Of a stretch of DNA of 64,000 nt, positions 1 through 7,947 are shown piece by piece. The stretch spans positions 744,001 through 808,000 of the forward strand of contig NZ_CP045740.1 in the NCBI RefSeq assembly GCF_009650765.1, given 5' to 3'. Position 1 is the stretch's first letter; every line of letters starts with the position of its first letter. This DNA is from Streptomyces sp. SUK 48. Lineage in GTDB: Bacteria; Actinomycetota; Actinomycetes; Streptomycetales; Streptomycetaceae. The position numbers and the translations under genes are program-made. Under the pieces are notes generated by a model. That model ran no database searches. It had not been told where the DNA came from and saw only the letters and a list, made by a program, of their open reading frames with translations.

Positions 1-478
1 CGTCGGGCCAGTGCCGAGGCGGCCGGTGGTTGGTGGCCACCACGAACTTCGCATAGTCCTGGTTGGTCGTGGGGTAGACGTCGATGAGGAACGGCTCCAG
101 CCACACCGAGCGGTTGTCGGGTCCGGAGAGGTAGATGCCCTCTTCGACGAGGGCCATGACCTTTCCGTCGACCGGGTGCCGGCGGGTGCTCGGGTCCCTG
201 CGCAGCAGCGCCTCGGCTCGTTCGTCGTGCTCGGCAGCGGCTCGTTCGGTCAGCAGCGCGGCGAATCGCTGCTGGACGTCGGTCGGGGCCTGGGCGAGGA
301 GCGTGTCCAGGGCGGCCTGGTTGTCGAGTCCGAGCTCGATGGTCTCCCCGCGTCCTTTCCACCGTGGGACCTGGCGAGGGTTCACACCGACCAGATCGGC
401 GAAGTCCTTCTGCTTCTTGCGCATCGCCATGCGCAACAACTCGGCTTCTCTACCGGTCCACCTGGTCACCCCCGCCAT
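1..478 (-). CDS. XRE helix-turn-helix protein with formylglycine-generating-enzyme-type domain (partial)
   Basis: The reading frame runs off the left edge of the window, so only the first 159 codons are visible. It begins at an ATG preceded by AAGGCGAG, ten bases after the stop of the aminotransferase gene, so the two look cotranscribed. The first ~60 residues resemble an XRE-type DNA-binding head (KKQKDFADLVGVNPRQVP). From about residue 100 a formylglycine-generating-enzyme/SUMF1-type domain starts (MALVEEGIYLSG, then FLIDVYPTTNQDYAKFV). Enzymes of this fold oxidise cysteine to formylglycine or act in sulfoxide synthesis, but the active-site cysteines lie beyond the window, so activity cannot be judged. 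A DNA-binding head on this fold suggests a regulatory or repurposed role; that is inference. Confidence 0.75.
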   Translation of the reverse strand, partial: MAGVTRWTGREAELLRMAMRKKQKDFADLVGVNPRQVPRWKGRGETIELGLDNQAALDTLLAQAPTDVQQRFAALLTERAAAEHDERAEALLRRDPSTRRHPVDGKVMALVEEGIYLSGPDNRSVWLEPFLIDVYPTTNQDYAKFVVATNHRPPRHWPD

Positions 479-487
479 GGTCTCGCC

Positions 488-1270
488 TTACAGGGTCTCG
501 CCGGGGATGGACAGGTACGCCTCCTGGAGTTGCCTCAGGACCGGATGGTCCACGGGGAACTCGGTGTCGTCGATCGCAGCCAGCGGCCGGACCCCGATCG
601 AGGTGTTGGTGGCGAAGGCGGCTGCCATGCCCTTCGCCTGGTCCAAGGTGACGGTGGCGGTGCGGTGTTCGGCCTGCTGCTGGAGCAGGGCCATCGTGAC
701 GCCGGGGAGCACAGGGGCGTCCGGCCAGACGATGGTGCCGTCCTGGTCGACGAAGGCCACGTTCCAGGTTCCGCCCTCGGAGACAAGGCCGTCCCGGCCG
801 ACGAAGAGGGCGTCGTCGAAACTCGCGCGCTGAGCCGCGCCTCGGGCGTGCAGGGCTCCGAACAGGCCGACGTGCTTCACCTGGGGGAGATCGCGCTCGT
901 ACATCAGACTCTGGGCGCGCAGCGGCGCGGGAGGCAGCGCGCCAGCGCTGCGGACGGACACGAGAACGTGGGGCTCGCTGGCGTCGGCCGGATGCCCCAT
1001 CTCGACCTTGGGGTCGTAGATGGAGACGCGTACGACGCACGGCAGGGTCTGTCCCTCCAGGGCCTGGCGGACGTATCCGCGCACGCGGTCGGTGTCCAGG
1101 GCCGCGTGCCACACGATCTCGCAGTCCCGCACGAGGCGTTCCAAGTGCAGGGACAGGCCACGGATGCTGCCGTCGGTGTCCACGCGCATGGACGTGAAGT
1201 GCCCGATGTTTGTGAGGGCCAGGGGGAGCAGGTCGTCTACGGATACGGGCTTGCCGTCAAGAGTCGCCAT
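488..1270 (-). CDS. Class IV aminotransferase (branched-chain aminotransferase / ADC lyase family)
   Basis: About 260 residues with the layout of the fold-type IV PLP enzymes. Visible landmarks are the N-terminal SMRVDTDGSIRGLSLHLERL segment, the central KHVGLFGALHARGAA region where the PLP lysine is expected, and the EGGTWNVAFVD strand that matches the family's E-x-x-x-x-N signature. The substrate cannot be told from sequence; branched-chain amino acids, D-amino acids and aminodeoxychorismate are all used within the family. The start was placed at MATLDG rather than the ATG four codons upstream because homologues as I know them begin there; neither has a strong ribosome site. It precedes the helix-turn-helix/FGE-type gene by ten bases. 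Confidence 0.85.
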   Translation of the reverse strand: MATLDGKPVSVDDLLPLALTNIGHFTSMRVDTDGSIRGLSLHLERLVRDCEIVWHAALDTDRVRGYVRQALEGQTLPCVVRVSIYDPKVEMGHPADASEPHVLVSVRSAGALPPAPLRAQSLMYERDLPQVKHVGLFGALHARGAAQRASFDDALFVGRDGLVSEGGTWNVAFVDQDGTIVWPDAPVLPGVTMALLQQQAEHRTATVTLDQAKGMAAAFATNTSIGVRPLAAIDDTEFPVDHPVLRQLQEAYLSIPGETL

Positions 1271-1546
1271 GGCGGCCAGCATGTCAGGACCACTTGCTCG
1301 GGCGGCACCCCGAACCAGGTTACTGACGGGTCAACGTCATCTGAAAGTCATTCCCACGCCTTCACGGTGGGGTGTTGGCTAGTCACCGCGCAGTCACTTC
1401 GGGTGATCAGTTGCGTGTCCCAGGCCGCACACCGCAACGGCGCCGCATGCCGGGCTCGGCTGCACCGCCCACCTGGAATGCCCCCGATGAGCCCTGCACC
1501 AGCCGCGGCCAGTACCGGTTGGCCTGATGTGAAAGGGAGTTGTGCC

Positions 1547-2041
1547 ATGCGTCTGCCGCTGCTGCCCCGTCGGGATGTCGGCCAGCGCCTCGCGAGGAGC
1601 CGGAAGGGCGGGGTCGGAGCCGTGCCTGGCCCGCAGCGCGATCAGGCGGTCGCCGCAGCGGAGATGGTCGCGCTCGTGCTGGATAAGTCGTCGCCGCTGC
1701 CGGAGGGCGCCGGCGACGTGAAAAAACTCGCGCGGCGTCTTCGCGGCCACATCAGCCAACTCGGGCTTGCCGTACCGGCCGGAGCGCCTGTGCTCCGCAA
1801 CGCGCAGCAACTCGCCTCGGAAGGTGTTCCCGTCGGATACATGCCCAGCCGGGTCCATCTCGTCAAGCTGGCTAGGGCAACCCAGGCGCTTGTCGCGACC
1901 GTACGGGCTATCGATGACGTGTCGGTGAAGCGGTTGCACCGACGGCGTTGGTGGCCGCCGCAGATCAACGCCCTGCGCGGGGCGGTCCTCGCCGTCGCCC
2001 TGGCCTGTCTGATCGTCGCCGCTTCGGTGCCGCGGACATGA
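1547..2041 (+). CDS. DUF6415-like protein with C-terminal membrane segment
   Basis: A 164-residue protein. Its central part (MVALVLDKSSPLPEG followed by LARRLRGHISQL) resembles the Streptomyces family DUF6415, whose function is not known. A hydrophobic stretch near the C-terminus (LRGAVLAVALACLIVAA) could anchor it in the membrane, which is not usual for the family as I know it. The ATG at 1547 is preceded by AAAGGGAG at good spacing; the frame is open much further upstream but that part reads as antisense of the aminotransferase gene. It overlaps the next small gene by four bases (ATGA). Confidence 0.6.
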   Translation: MRLPLLPRRDVGQRLARSRKGGVGAVPGPQRDQAVAAAEMVALVLDKSSPLPEGAGDVKKLARRLRGHISQLGLAVPAGAPVLRNAQQLASEGVPVGYMPSRVHLVKLARATQALVATVRAIDDVSVKRLHRRRWWPPQINALRGAVLAVALACLIVAASVPRT

Positions 2042-2274
2042 CGGTGGCCGGTGCCGTCGTCCTCGCTCTGGTCCTCGGGCCGACGGCCTGGCTGGTGCTT
2101 CGCGGCGAGCGGCCGACCGGGCCGCCCCGAGTCGTCGAGGACGTGTCGCCGCCCGACAGTGCTCCCCCTCACCCCGGTGACCACCGACCTGCCTTCCGCC
2201 CAGCGTTCCCGGCCGCTGCGGCGCCCCCGAAAACCACCCCGTATCCGCGAGGCTCAATGGAGAGCACACGATGA
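2038..2274 (+). CDS. Small membrane protein, unknown function
   Basis: A 78-residue reading frame starting at the ATG that overlaps the stop of the preceding gene and itself overlapping the GH15 gene by ATGA. It starts with a clear hydrophobic segment (VAGAVVLALVLGPTAWLVL) followed by a Pro/Arg-rich tail. The coupling on both sides supports translation. I do not recognise it. Confidence 0.55.
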   Translation: MTVAGAVVLALVLGPTAWLVLRGERPTGPPRVVEDVSPPDSAPPHPGDHRPAFRPAFPAAAAPPKTTPYPRGSMESTR

Positions 2275-4154
2275 AGCACACACCCCGCATCGAGCAGTAC
2301 GGCCTGATCGGCGACATGCAGACCAGCGCGCACGTCTGCGACGACGGCTCGATCGACTGGCTGTGCCTGCCCCGCTTCGACTCCGAGGCCGTCTTCGCGG
2401 CCCTGGTCGGCGAGCGTGAGCACGGCAGCTGGCGCCTGGCGCCCGCCGCCGCGTTCGAAGGCGGACAGGCAACCGCCGCCCGGCACTACGTCGGGGACTC
2501 CGCAATCCTGAGGTCGACGTGGACCACACCGACCGGCACCGCCCGGGTCACGGACTTCATGCCGCCGCGGGACGGAGCACCGCGGGTGATCCGGATCCTC
2601 GAGGGTGTGTCCGGCGAGGTGCCGATGCGCTCGCTCTGGCGGCCGCGCATGGGCTACGGCCGCATCAGCCCCTGGATCCATACGGTGGACGGGCGGATCG
2701 CCGCCGAAGCAGGGTCCGACGCGCTCTGGCTCGACACCACGGTCGAGCAGGAGGTGGAGGACGGCACGGTCATGAGCACCTTCATGGTCGCGGCCGGGCA
2801 GAGCCTGGCCTTCGTGCTCAGCTGGGCGCCGTCCCACGGTGCGCCGCCCCGGATCCCCAGCCCCGAGGCCGCGCTCGCGGCGACGTACTCGTTCTGGGAG
2901 GGCTGGGCCGACCAGTGCGCCTACGCCGGGCCCTACCGCGAAGCGGTCGTACGGTCGCTCGTCACGCTCAAGGCGATGATCTACGAGCCGAGCGGCGGGA
3001 TCGTCGCGGCGCCGACGACGTCGCTGCCCGAGGAGATCGGGGGCGCCCGCAACTGGGACTACCGCGCGACGTGGCTGCGCGACGCGGCCACCACCCTGGC
3101 CGCGCTGCTGGGCGCCGGATACCGGGAGGAGGCCGTTGCGTGGCGGCGCTGGCTGCTGCGCGCGGTGGCCGGCGATCCGGAGAACCTCCAGATCCTGTAC
3201 GGCATCGGCGGGCAGCGCGATCTGCCGGAGCGGGTGCTCGGGTGGCTGCCGGGGTATGAGGGATCGGCGCCGGTCCGTGTCGGCAACGGCGCCGCGACCC
3301 AGCTGCAGCTCGACGTGTTCGGCGAGGTCATCGAGACGATGTACCTCGCGCATCAGGCCGGTGTGGCTCAATGCGCCGACACCGCGGTCCTGCACCAGCG
3401 GCTCGTGCGCCAGCTGGCCGCATGCTGGCAGGAGCCGGACGAGGGGATCTGGGAGGTCCGCGGGCCGCGCCGGCACTTCGTGCACTCCAAGGTGATGGCG
3501 TGGGTCGCGGTCGACCGCACGATCCGCCTGGCCGAGGAAGGCGTCCTCGACGTCGACCTGTTCGAGCTGATGGAGCTGCGCGAGGCGATCCACCGCGAGG
3601 TATGCGAGAAGGGCTTCGACCCGGTCCGTGGCACCTTCACCCAGTCCTACGGCTCCACCGAGCTCGACGCGGCCCTGCTGCTGATCCCCCGGGTCGGGTT
3701 CCTGCCGCCCGACGATCCACGCGTCACCGGCACCATCGACGCGATCCAGCGCGAACTGACCTCGCCGGACGGGCTGGTCTGGCGCTACGCGACCGCCGGC
3801 GACCGCGCGGGGGTGGACGGACTCGTCGGCGACGAGGGCGCGTTCGTGCTCTGCACCTTCTGGATGGTCGACGCGCTGGCCCTGGCCGGGCGGCTGGAGG
3901 AGGCCCAAGAGCTGTTCGAGCACGTCCTGTCCCTGCGCAGCGACCTCGGGCTCCTGGCCGAGGAGTACCACCCCAAGTCCGGACGGCAGCTCGGCAACTA
4001 CCCCCAGGCGTTCAGTCACATGGGGCTCGTCGAAAGTGCCCTCCTCCTCGACCAGCTCCTGGCGGAGCGTGGATCCGAAGCCTGTGCCCTGCCGCCCGAC
4101 GCGGTGCCGGTCCAGCAGCGCCCAGCGGCGCTGGCCTTGTCGTCGCGTATCTGA
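2271..4154 (+). CDS. GH15 family glucoamylase/trehalase-like protein
   Basis: A 627-residue protein typical in length and layout for the actinobacterial GH15 family. The N-terminal beta domain opens with RIEQYGLIGDMQTSAHV and DGSIDWLCLPRFDS. The (alpha/alpha)6 barrel carries the characteristic GGARNWDYRATWLRDA motif around residues 258-273, and the end has NYPQAFSHMGLVESALL. These enzymes hydrolyse alpha-glucosidic bonds (starch-type glucans or trehalose); substrate preference cannot be read from sequence. No signal peptide is visible, so it is probably cytoplasmic. The ATG overlaps the preceding stop and has GGAGAG upstream. Confidence 0.92.
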   Translation: MKHTPRIEQYGLIGDMQTSAHVCDDGSIDWLCLPRFDSEAVFAALVGEREHGSWRLAPAAAFEGGQATAARHYVGDSAILRSTWTTPTGTARVTDFMPPRDGAPRVIRILEGVSGEVPMRSLWRPRMGYGRISPWIHTVDGRIAAEAGSDALWLDTTVEQEVEDGTVMSTFMVAAGQSLAFVLSWAPSHGAPPRIPSPEAALAATYSFWEGWADQCAYAGPYREAVVRSLVTLKAMIYEPSGGIVAAPTTSLPEEIGGARNWDYRATWLRDAATTLAALLGAGYREEAVAWRRWLLRAVAGDPENLQILYGIGGQRDLPERVLGWLPGYEGSAPVRVGNGAATQLQLDVFGEVIETMYLAHQAGVAQCADTAVLHQRLVRQLAACWQEPDEGIWEVRGPRRHFVHSKVMAWVAVDRTIRLAEEGVLDVDLFELMELREAIHREVCEKGFDPVRGTFTQSYGSTELDAALLLIPRVGFLPPDDPRVTGTIDAIQRELTSPDGLVWRYATAGDRAGVDGLVGDEGAFVLCTFWMVDALALAGRLEEAQELFEHVLSLRSDLGLLAEEYHPKSGRQLGNYPQAFSHMGLVESALLLDQLLAERGSEACALPPDAVPVQQRPAALALSSRI

Positions 4155-4185
4155 CCCGCCTTGCCGAGTTGTTCGAGGATTTTTC

Positions 4186-6219
4186 ATGTCTGACGCCGTC
4201 TCCCCCACCCGTCCGGCAGCCGTCCGCGGCCGTCGGCGGCGCCCCGCGCATGCGGACGAGTTCGTCCTCGGCCGGATCCGGCGCGCCGTGATGACGCCGC
4301 TGTTCCATTTGACGGGATCGCTCGCCGCCACCGTGGTGGTGTGGCGCATCACCGGCTGGCCGGACAGCAGCATGCCGGCCGGTGTGGCGTGCGGGCTCGC
4401 CGAGGCCGCGTTCATCGCCGTCCGTCAGGCGCGCGGCGCGGCCCGATCCGTGCAGGATTCGACGGCCCGGGCCGCGGAGGCCGATCTGACCACGGCCCTC
4501 AACGCGGTGGCGGCGGCGCAGAAGACGGTGCTGTGGACGGCCGACGAACTGTGCCGAGGGGCCCGGCCGCCGGTCCCCGCCACGCAGCAACCGCGGCCGG
4601 GGAGCCAGGGGGCCCAGATCGAGGCCGCGCTGGAGGACTTGCGGGCCTCGACCGTGACCGCGCTGCTCCGCGTGCACGACGAGTCCGGGTCGGCCGTGCT
4701 GCTGGAAGTCCTGCGCAAGCTGGCCATGCGCCAGCACGCCCTGCTCGCGCGGACGTTGGTGGCCCTTGATCAGCTGGGGCGGCTGACGGCCGACCCCGAC
4801 CTGCTGGCGAAGATCTGGGAGATCGATCACCTCGTGACCCGGGTGCGCCGGCAGGTGGAGAGCACGGCGGTGCTGGGCGGCCAGTCGCTGCGCAAGAACC
4901 GCGAGCCCGTGAACATCACGGCGGTGCTGCGGGGCGCGGTCTCAGAAGTGGTGCAGTACCCGCGGGTCGTCGTCGTCGCGGCGGGCACCGTCGGCACCGA
5001 GCTGGGACTTCCCGGGCATGTAGGCCCCAACGTGATGCACGTGCTGGCCGAGCTGATCGAGAACGGCACCGAGTACTCGGACCCGGCCACGCGCGTGATC
5101 GTGCGGGCGCAGCGCGTTCCGGCCGGTCTGGCGATCGAGGTGGAGGACCGGGCCGTCGCGATGACTCCGCAGGCCCGCTCCCGGATGAACCGGCTGCTGG
5201 AGGCGCCCGACGAGGTGGATGTGAGCGCCCAGGTGCGGGCCGGGCAGATCGGCCTGCTGACCGCGGCGAAGATCGCCCAGCGGCACGGTGTGCGCGTGCG
5301 GTTGCAGGAGAACGTGACCGGCGGCACCACCGCCCTGGTGGTCGTGCCCACCCGGCTCCTGGTGCGGATCGATCCACCGGAAAGCGCCCTGCCCGAGCAG
5401 ACCGGCCCGGTACCTTCCTCGGCCGCGCAGCCCGCGGCGTCGGCGGACGGCCCCCTCCCGAGTCGAGAGAGCGGGCAGCACCGGACGGCCGGCGAGCCGC
5501 CGCTCCCGCGGCGCACGCCCACCCGTGGAGCCCTGCGCTCCGCCGAGCAGCAGCCGATCCCCCCGTCCGCGCCGGCGGCGGCGACGCCCGGGATGGCGGC
5601 CGCGTTCCTCAAGCCCGGCCGGTCCCCCGGACGGCACCGCCCGAACAGCCCTGAGCACAACCGACGCGCCCAACCCGCCGGGCCGCAGGCCCGCCCCCAC
5701 ATTGGAGCGATTCTCATGAACACCACGTCCGACACGGCGAACACGACCGGCCACGACGGAGCCGGGCCCGCGCAGGAGATGGACTGGCTGCTGCGGCAGT
5801 TCGCCGCGGACACTCCCGGCGTCACGCACGCCGTGCTGCTGTCGCGCGACGGTATGCGGCTGCTGGACAGCGACATCGACAAGGACTGGGCGGACAAACT
5901 TGCCGCCGTGGGCAGCGGGCTCGCCTCGCTCGCGGCGAACCTGCCCGGTCCGACCAACGAGCCGGCATCCGTCAGCCAGCTCCTGGTCGAACGAACCGAC
6001 TGCGTGGTCCTGCTGCGGAACGCGGGCGGCACCACGGCCTTCCCCCACCAGCATGGCAACGTCCGAGGGGTGACGGACACCATCCTGGCCGTCATCACCC
6101 CGCCCGACGCCGGTATCGACGATGTCGCCTACGAGATGGACCGCCTGGTGCGGTCGTTCGCCTCCTTCATGGAGATCCCCGTCCGGGGGTCGGTGGCGGC
6201 GGGCGATGAGGCCCGGTGA
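4186..6219 (+). CDS. Fused conservon sensor ATPase (CvnA-like) and roadblock protein (CvnB-like)
   Basis: One uninterrupted frame of 677 codons. Residues ~1-385 look like a conservon sensor: two hydrophobic segments near residues 36-78, a helical linker, then a histidine-kinase-type ATPase with an N box (AELIENGTEYSD, ~285) and G box (GQIGLLTAAKIAQRHG, ~354). A low-complexity Pro/Arg linker follows. Residues ~511-677 are a roadblock/LC7 protein (MDWLLRQFAADTPGVTHAVL). In known conservons these are separate genes cvnA and cvnB. Here no stop separates them, yet the cvnB part keeps its own ATG at 5716 behind GGAGCG, so it may also be made alone. The roadblock protein is expected to act on the CvnD GTPase. 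The N-terminal start follows the GH15 gene by 31 bases. Confidence 0.85.
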   Translation: MSDAVSPTRPAAVRGRRRRPAHADEFVLGRIRRAVMTPLFHLTGSLAATVVVWRITGWPDSSMPAGVACGLAEAAFIAVRQARGAARSVQDSTARAAEADLTTALNAVAAAQKTVLWTADELCRGARPPVPATQQPRPGSQGAQIEAALEDLRASTVTALLRVHDESGSAVLLEVLRKLAMRQHALLARTLVALDQLGRLTADPDLLAKIWEIDHLVTRVRRQVESTAVLGGQSLRKNREPVNITAVLRGAVSEVVQYPRVVVVAAGTVGTELGLPGHVGPNVMHVLAELIENGTEYSDPATRVIVRAQRVPAGLAIEVEDRAVAMTPQARSRMNRLLEAPDEVDVSAQVRAGQIGLLTAAKIAQRHGVRVRLQENVTGGTTALVVVPTRLLVRIDPPESALPEQTGPVPSSAAQPAASADGPLPSRESGQHRTAGEPPLPRRTPTRGALRSAEQQPIPPSAPAAATPGMAAAFLKPGRSPGRHRPNSPEHNRRAQPAGPQARPHIGAILMNTTSDTANTTGHDGAGPAQEMDWLLRQFAADTPGVTHAVLLSRDGMRLLDSDIDKDWADKLAAVGSGLASLAANLPGPTNEPASVSQLLVERTDCVVLLRNAGGTTAFPHQHGNVRGVTDTILAVITPPDAGIDDVAYEMDRLVRSFASFMEIPVRGSVAAGDEAR

Positions 6220-6638
6220 GCGCCGCTGAGGACGCTCGTGGGGAGGCGGCGCCCGACGGTGAGTTCGTGCGGACCTACACGCTGACCGGCGGCCGGACAC
6301 AGCCGCGGCATCTGCTGGGCATGGACACCGTGCTCGAAGCGGGCCTCCGGCCGGCCGGGCCCGGTCAGCCGCAGGAGTGCGGGCAGATCCTCGCCCTGTG
6401 CCGGGAACACCGCCGCTCGGTGGCGGAGCTGGCCGGGCTGCTCAGGCGCCCCGTCACCGCGGTCAAGATCCTCGTCTCGGATCTCCTGGACGCCGACGCC
6501 CTCACCCTGCCGCTGTCCACTCCCTACACCTGCGGCCCCGACGGGAAGCCGCGCCCCAACCCGCAGTTGCTGGCAGCCCTCTCAACGGGCCTGCGAAAGA
6601 AGTTTCCCGATGCTCAATCCCTGCTCCGAGCGGGCTGA
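6216..6638 (+). CDS. cvnC: CvnC-like DUF742 protein of the conservon
   Basis: 140 residues matching the DUF742 family: FVRTYTLTGGRTQPRH near the N-terminus and a winged-helix-like core (LAGLLRRPVTAVKILVSDLL). DUF742 proteins are the third gene of Streptomyces conservons and are proposed to work with the roadblock protein and GTPase in a membrane-linked, G-protein-like signalling complex. It starts at a GTG overlapping the preceding stop (GTGA) and overlaps the following GTPase gene by 29 bases, as expected in a conservon operon. Confidence 0.88.
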   Translation: MSAAEDARGEAAPDGEFVRTYTLTGGRTQPRHLLGMDTVLEAGLRPAGPGQPQECGQILALCREHRRSVAELAGLLRRPVTAVKILVSDLLDADALTLPLSTPYTCGPDGKPRPNPQLLAALSTGLRKKFPDAQSLLRAG

Positions 6639-7251
6639 ACCCGTGCCGCCGGCCCCGGCACAACCGGCCACTCTCAAAGTCGTGATCGCCGGCGGATTCG
6701 GGGTCGGCAAGACCACCGCGGTCGGTGCCGTCAGCGAGATCACGCCTCTGCGGACCGAGGAGCTGCTGACCGAGTCCGGCACCACCGTGGACAGCCTGGA
6801 AGGCGTGGCCGCCAAGCGGACCACAACGGTCGCCTTCGACTTCGGGCGCATCACCTTCCCCGACCCCGTCGCGCCGCTGGAGCTGCTGCTCTTCGGCGCT
6901 CCCGGGCAGGACCGGTTCCTCGGCCTGTGGCACGACCTGGCCCGCGGAGCGGTCGGCGCCGTCGTCCTGGCCGACACCCGCCGGCTCGCCACCAGCTTCA
7001 CGGCCGTCAGCTTCTTCGAGGACAACGACCTGCCCTTCGTCGTCGCGGTCAACGAGTTCGACGGCGCCCGCCGCCATCACCTCGACGAGGTCCGCACCGC
7101 TCTGGAACTCGGGCCGCACGTGCCGCTGATGACCTGCGATGCGCGCCGCCCCCACCACGTGGCCTCCGTCCTGCGCACCCTCGTCGACCACGCCATCACG
7201 GTCGCCTCCGCCCAACCCCACCCTCCCGCCACTGCCTTACAGGACTCCTGA
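6610..7251 (+). CDS. cvnD: CvnD-like Ras/Rab-type GTPase of the conservon
   Basis: 213 residues with a P-loop GGFGVGKTT at ~28-36 and the switch II-like GAPGQDRF, where the second glycine of the usual DxxG is kept in an altered context typical of conservon GTPases. The family is a bacterial small-GTPase group, expected to be controlled by the roadblock protein encoded just upstream. The ATG at 6610 lies inside cvnC; an in-frame GTG at 6643 is an alternative start that would remove 11 residues. The GAF gene follows one base after the stop. Confidence 0.88.
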   Translation: MLNPCSERAEPVPPAPAQPATLKVVIAGGFGVGKTTAVGAVSEITPLRTEELLTESGTTVDSLEGVAAKRTTTVAFDFGRITFPDPVAPLELLLFGAPGQDRFLGLWHDLARGAVGAVVLADTRRLATSFTAVSFFEDNDLPFVVAVNEFDGARRHHLDEVRTALELGPHVPLMTCDARRPHHVASVLRTLVDHAITVASAQPHPPATALQDS

Positions 7252-7252
7252 G

Positions 7253-7870
7253 ATGACCACTTCACCGCCGCCGGCCGACCGGCTGGGAACGCCCACGCAC
7301 CCGCTGCCCCGGCGCAGCCCCCGCCACACTCCCGCGGACGAGCCCCTCCCCCGACTCGCTCCGCAGCCCGACGGCATGGCCGCCGAACGCCACGCCCTGA
7401 TCCTTCGCCTGGGGCTGCCCACCGAGGCTCACCCGGATTACGACGCGTTCGCCCGTGACATGGCCGCTGAGACCGGCTTTTTGTACGGGTTCGTCAACCC
7501 CTTCTTCGCCGACTGGCAGCAGTTCATCGGCCTGCATCAGCCGCCCGCAGGCAGCGGATATCCCATCATCGGCCGCACGATGAGCCTCTCGGACGGCTGG
7601 TGCCCCGAGGTCGTGGTCCGCCAAAGGGCACTCCCGCTGCACGACGTCTACGCCAGCCCCCGCTTCGCCGGCAACGCGGTCGTCGATGCCATAGGGATCC
7701 AGTCGTACTTCGGCGCGCCCCTCATCCATGACAGTGGCATCGTCCTGGGCACGGTCTGTGTCACCGACCTGCACAAACGGCCGCTGGCGGACGCGCGCTC
7801 ACTGCTGGACATCGTGAGCGAGTACGCCCGGCGGGTGATGCGCCACATCACCGACGACTCCGGCCGCTGA
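7253..7870 (+). CDS. GAF-domain protein at the end of the conservon
   Basis: 205 residues. After a Pro/Arg-rich leader of about 40 residues comes a GAF domain (LSDGWCPEVVVRQRALPLHD, IQSYFGAPLIHDSGIVLGTV). GAF domains bind small molecules such as cyclic nucleotides, haem or tetrapyrroles. Several conservons carry a GAF protein in this position, suggesting an input or output module for the sensor-GTPase complex. The start codon follows the cvnD stop by one base. The ligand is not predictable from sequence. Confidence 0.82.
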   Translation: MTTSPPPADRLGTPTHPLPRRSPRHTPADEPLPRLAPQPDGMAAERHALILRLGLPTEAHPDYDAFARDMAAETGFLYGFVNPFFADWQQFIGLHQPPAGSGYPIIGRTMSLSDGWCPEVVVRQRALPLHDVYASPRFAGNAVVDAIGIQSYFGAPLIHDSGIVLGTVCVTDLHKRPLADARSLLDIVSEYARRVMRHITDDSGR

Positions 7871-7947
7871 TCCTCCTTTTCGCCACCCCCACCCAGGCCG
7901 CCCCGGAAGCCGCCCGTGTTTCACCCAGGCAGAGGGAGACGACGACC

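Noticed and set aside
11..1546. Long open frame on the plus strand running into the DUF6415-like gene
   Set aside because: It is antisense to the aminotransferase and helix-turn-helix/FGE genes and its translation has no natural composition; only the part from 1547 has a ribosome site and protein-like sequence.
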